Assembly (NCBI GenBank): GCA_003545155.1
Contig: DQCH01000098.1
Location: 1-6,354, forward strand
DNA length: 6,354 bases
Reading direction: 5' to 3'
From: Candidatus Acetothermia bacterium
GTDB lineage: Bacteria; Bipolaricaulota; Bipolaricaulia; UBA7950; UBA9294
The notes under the pieces: model-generated
The model's database searches: none
What the model was told of the DNA's origin: nothing
What the model saw: only the letters and a program-made list of their open reading frames with translations
Program-made: the position numbers and the translations under genes
Shown here: piece after piece, positions 4,229-6,354 of the stretch
How the letters are laid out: every line of letters starts with the position of its first letter
Numbering within the stretch: the first letter of the stretch is position 1

Positions 4229-6076
4229 CTACTCAACCTTCTCCGGCCGCTCTGGCACATCGTAGAGGATGTCGTCGAGCGGGTGGCGATAGAGTCCTGA
4301 CTTTAACCGCTTTTGATCGAAGTAGTGACCCATGAAGCCGATCGAGCGGCCAAGTACAAACAGGGCGTTGAACAGGCCGGCATCGATCATCTCGTCGATC
4401 TCTTTATCGGAGAACTTAAGCTCCTTCAACAGATCGACAAGAAGCACGCCGATGCATCCGTCGACATTTAAGATCAGGTTGTTCTTCTTCTGCGTGGTGA
4501 CTTGCTCCACTGACTGCGCATAATCCAACAGTTCCGTCTTGTGGAAGTGCGCCTTGGCGTAGCCGATCATCAACTCGACGCGTTTGTCAGGGTTTTCCAC
4601 CGTGTGCAGGCGGTGCCCGATCCCCTGGATACGGACGTTCTTTAACTTCATGTGTGCCACGAACTCACGCGGTGCCATGTTGCTGCGCAACCCGTAGAGG
4701 AAATGCTCTGCCGCACCGTTGACCGCACCGCCGAAGCGAGGTCCGATGGTCAAAAGGCCGCTCACAAGCGAGCTTAGCAGATCCTTGCCGGCGCGAGCGG
4801 CAACGATCGTATTATGCGCTCCAGAGACGGCAGGACCGTGGTCGGCAATGATTTGCAGGACCATCTCCATGAACTCCCGCGCGTAGGTCGGGATATCCTT
4901 CTTGAACCACAGGAGCCCGATCACACCACCGATCCCGTAGTTCTTCCCGATCACTTCGTCGATAGGAACACCGCAGTAATTGTGCACCTCGCCCGACTCA
5001 TCGCAGATCGTTGAGATGAAGTTGGTCGGTTTGCGAACGAGACCCTCTGCCACCGCCTGTGCATAATCTATCGGAATGTTCGGAGACTCGAACTCCTCGG
5101 CAGGGGTAATTGTTCCTTCACTGACGAGCCGCTCGTAAGTCTGTTTGATCTTTTCGTGATAGTCGTCGAACGAGTCTGGCACGATGACGCCTGCCTCGCG
5201 CAGGGCATCATTCTTGGCATCCGCCGTCTCCGCAGTTGAGTTGGCCTTGGCACCGGCATGACCAAACTGGACCTGCCCTGGGAGGACCTTGGCGCAGGTC
5301 CCCGTGACCCACATGACCAGGGGCTTTGTCAGCCGACCATCCTTGACTGCATCAGCGATCTCATACTCCGCGGTGCCTCCCAACTCTCCCAGACAGACCA
5401 TCATCTTGATGTCGGGGTTTGCCTCATAGCGCAACAGGTGGTCAAGCAAGGTCGAGCCTGGAAAAGCATCCCCGCCGATGGCAATCCCCTCGTTTAACCC
5501 ATCGGTATTGCGGGCAAGGATATTGTAACCCTCGTTTGAAAGCCCTCCAGAGACCGAGACGAACCCGACCGAGCCTGGGCGATAGAGCTTTGCCTCACGC
5601 ATATTCTGCATCGTGCCAGCGGCGTTTCCGATCTTGAACACGCCGGCCTTCACCCCACCGACTGTCGCTGGACCGATGATCCACTTGCCTTTTGCTTTGG
5701 CCATGGCGGCGAGTTTTCGCTCTCGCCTTTCCGGAACGCCCTCCGCGATGACAACCACGGTGCGGATCGTGTCCGTATCAAGGGCCTCTACAGTGATATC
5801 GTACGCGGAGCGCTGCGAGGCGAAGTTCACCATCACGTCGGCATCAGGATACTTCACTGTAGCATCCACAATGCTCGTTAAACGCGGGATGCGGACCTCC
5901 TTGGTCCCCCAGAAGAACTTCTCAAACCCTCCTCGCTCCGGGGTGATCATCGCCACGACGCTGGGTGAATCCTTGCGACACATGAAATCAAAGTCGAGCA
6001 TCCGCTGCACTGCGCGCGTCTGCGCACCGTAGATGAACGCCTTAGTATCCTTGCTGAAAAGCTCATAGTCTTTCAC
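4229..6076 (-). CDS. aclA: ATP-citrate lyase, large (citrate synthase-like) subunit AclA
   Basis: With AclB this enzyme cleaves citrate, using ATP and CoA, to acetyl-CoA and oxaloacetate, a key step of the reductive TCA cycle. The 615-residue length fits bacterial AclA (about 608). Residues 1-300 are succinyl-CoA synthetase alpha-like: CoA-binding region, SVSGGLSNEGYN (174-185), and the phosphohistidine loop QFGHAGA with H273, the same number as the reported active-site histidine of Chlorobium limicola AclA. Residues from about 340 are citrate synthase-like: ADHGPAVSGAHNT (411-423, H413), GIGHRLH (485-491, H488), NVDG (537-540, D539), then GHYFDQKRLKSGLYRHP, which closely resembles the C-terminus of human ACLY. 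It starts at GTG 6076, overlapping the aclB TAG by one base, with GGAGG seven bases before it. All key residues are present. Confidence 0.97.
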   Translation of the reverse strand: MKDYELFSKDTKAFIYGAQTRAVQRMLDFDFMCRKDSPSVVAMITPERGGFEKFFWGTKEVRIPRLTSIVDATVKYPDADVMVNFASQRSAYDITVEALDTDTIRTVVVIAEGVPERRERKLAAMAKAKGKWIIGPATVGGVKAGVFKIGNAAGTMQNMREAKLYRPGSVGFVSVSGGLSNEGYNILARNTDGLNEGIAIGGDAFPGSTLLDHLLRYEANPDIKMMVCLGELGGTAEYEIADAVKDGRLTKPLVMWVTGTCAKVLPGQVQFGHAGAKANSTAETADAKNDALREAGVIVPDSFDDYHEKIKQTYERLVSEGTITPAEEFESPNIPIDYAQAVAEGLVRKPTNFISTICDESGEVHNYCGVPIDEVIGKNYGIGGVIGLLWFKKDIPTYAREFMEMVLQIIADHGPAVSGAHNTIVAARAGKDLLSSLVSGLLTIGPRFGGAVNGAAEHFLYGLRSNMAPREFVAHMKLKNVRIQGIGHRLHTVENPDKRVELMIGYAKAHFHKTELLDYAQSVEQVTTQKKNNLILNVDGCIGVLLVDLLKELKFSDKEIDEMIDAGLFNALFVLGRSIGFMGHYFDQKRLKSGLYRHPLDDILYDVPERPEKVE

Positions 6077-6354
6077 TATCGGGCCTCCTCAAGCGCCAGA
6101 GAAACGATGCGCGTCATGTGGGTCTCAGGGCCGTATACTTCGAGTGGTACGCCGATCCGTTCCCCGAGTCGCCGCATGTTCTCGAGGCCCTCCTTGTAGT
6201 TGGGACCGCCGCGGCGCACGTAAATCTTCACATGATTCTCCCTTAACTTGTCTTTGTATTCCTCAAGCGCCTTGATGATCCCGGTGAAGGTCTTGGCTAC
6301 GTCGGTGAAGTTGGCGATGCCACCTCCGATAAGGAGGTACTTGGGGCGCCCCTG
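6076..6354 (-). CDS. aclB: ATP-citrate lyase, small (ATP-grasp/citrate-binding) subunit AclB, C-terminal part
   Basis: Ninety-two C-terminal residues are present; the gene continues beyond the right edge. The visible part is the citrate-binding domain: GGGIANFTDVAKTF, then YVRRGGPNYKEGL, then VYGPETHMTRIVSLAL before the TAG. These match the corresponding part of human ACLY (around its residues 340-430), where the ANFT and RRGGPN segments contact citrate. The complete subunit should be about 400 residues, with an N-terminal ATP-grasp domain that lies outside this window. Its stop overlaps the aclA start by one base, and its last codons carry the aclA ribosome-binding site, so the two subunits are translated together. 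Gene order aclB-aclA matches Chlorobium. Confidence 0.95.
   Translation of the reverse strand, partial: QGRPKYLLIGGGIANFTDVAKTFTGIIKALEEYKDKLRENHVKIYVRRGGPNYKEGLENMRRLGERIGVPLEVYGPETHMTRIVSLALEEAR

Overview
This window comes from a bacterium of moderate GC content that very probably fixes or can fix carbon by the reductive TCA cycle. The right third carries the end of aclB and a complete aclA (two-subunit ATP-citrate lyase) in the order aclB-aclA on the minus strand. That arrangement is known from Chlorobi, Nitrospirota and relatives, but the sequence alone does not fix the phylum.

Layout. At 1-74 there may be the tail of a plus-strand gene. At 164-759 lies an intact two-gene DUF433/DUF5615 toxin-antitoxin pair (VapBC-like, PIN-like toxin) with a clean sigma70-type promoter. 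After about 250 nt with no recognisable gene, 1023-1431 is a 409-bp non-coding element. It has 25-bp terminal inverted repeats (22/25 matching) of ISL3-family type and an 8-bp target duplication (7/8), so it is a MITE-like insertion. Directly downstream, 1468-1979 is a second, paralogous DUF433/DUF5615 pair that appears to be decaying. The insertion sits in the spacer between the -35 and -10 of its apparent promoter, the antitoxin frame has ATA where ATG is expected, and the toxin is about 25 residues short at its C-terminus.

The minus-strand gene at 2055-3236 is an archaeal-type (ATPase_2/STAND-like) P-loop ATPase with a C-terminal winged helix. It is bracketed by two direct copies of a 34-bp palindromic repeat (27/34 identical). 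One copy contains its upstream ATG and the other contains its stop codon, so the gene looks like a discrete cassette. Further right, on the same strand, are an isochorismatase-like cysteine hydrolase (3484-4023) and then aclA/aclB.

How the parts fit. aclBA is the metabolic core and ends in a probable terminator near 4170-4197. The left half is accessory DNA: stability modules, a small mobile element and a repeat-bounded ATPase. The most interesting points are the repeat-bounded ATPase cassette and the mobile element that separates a toxin-antitoxin module from its -35 box.
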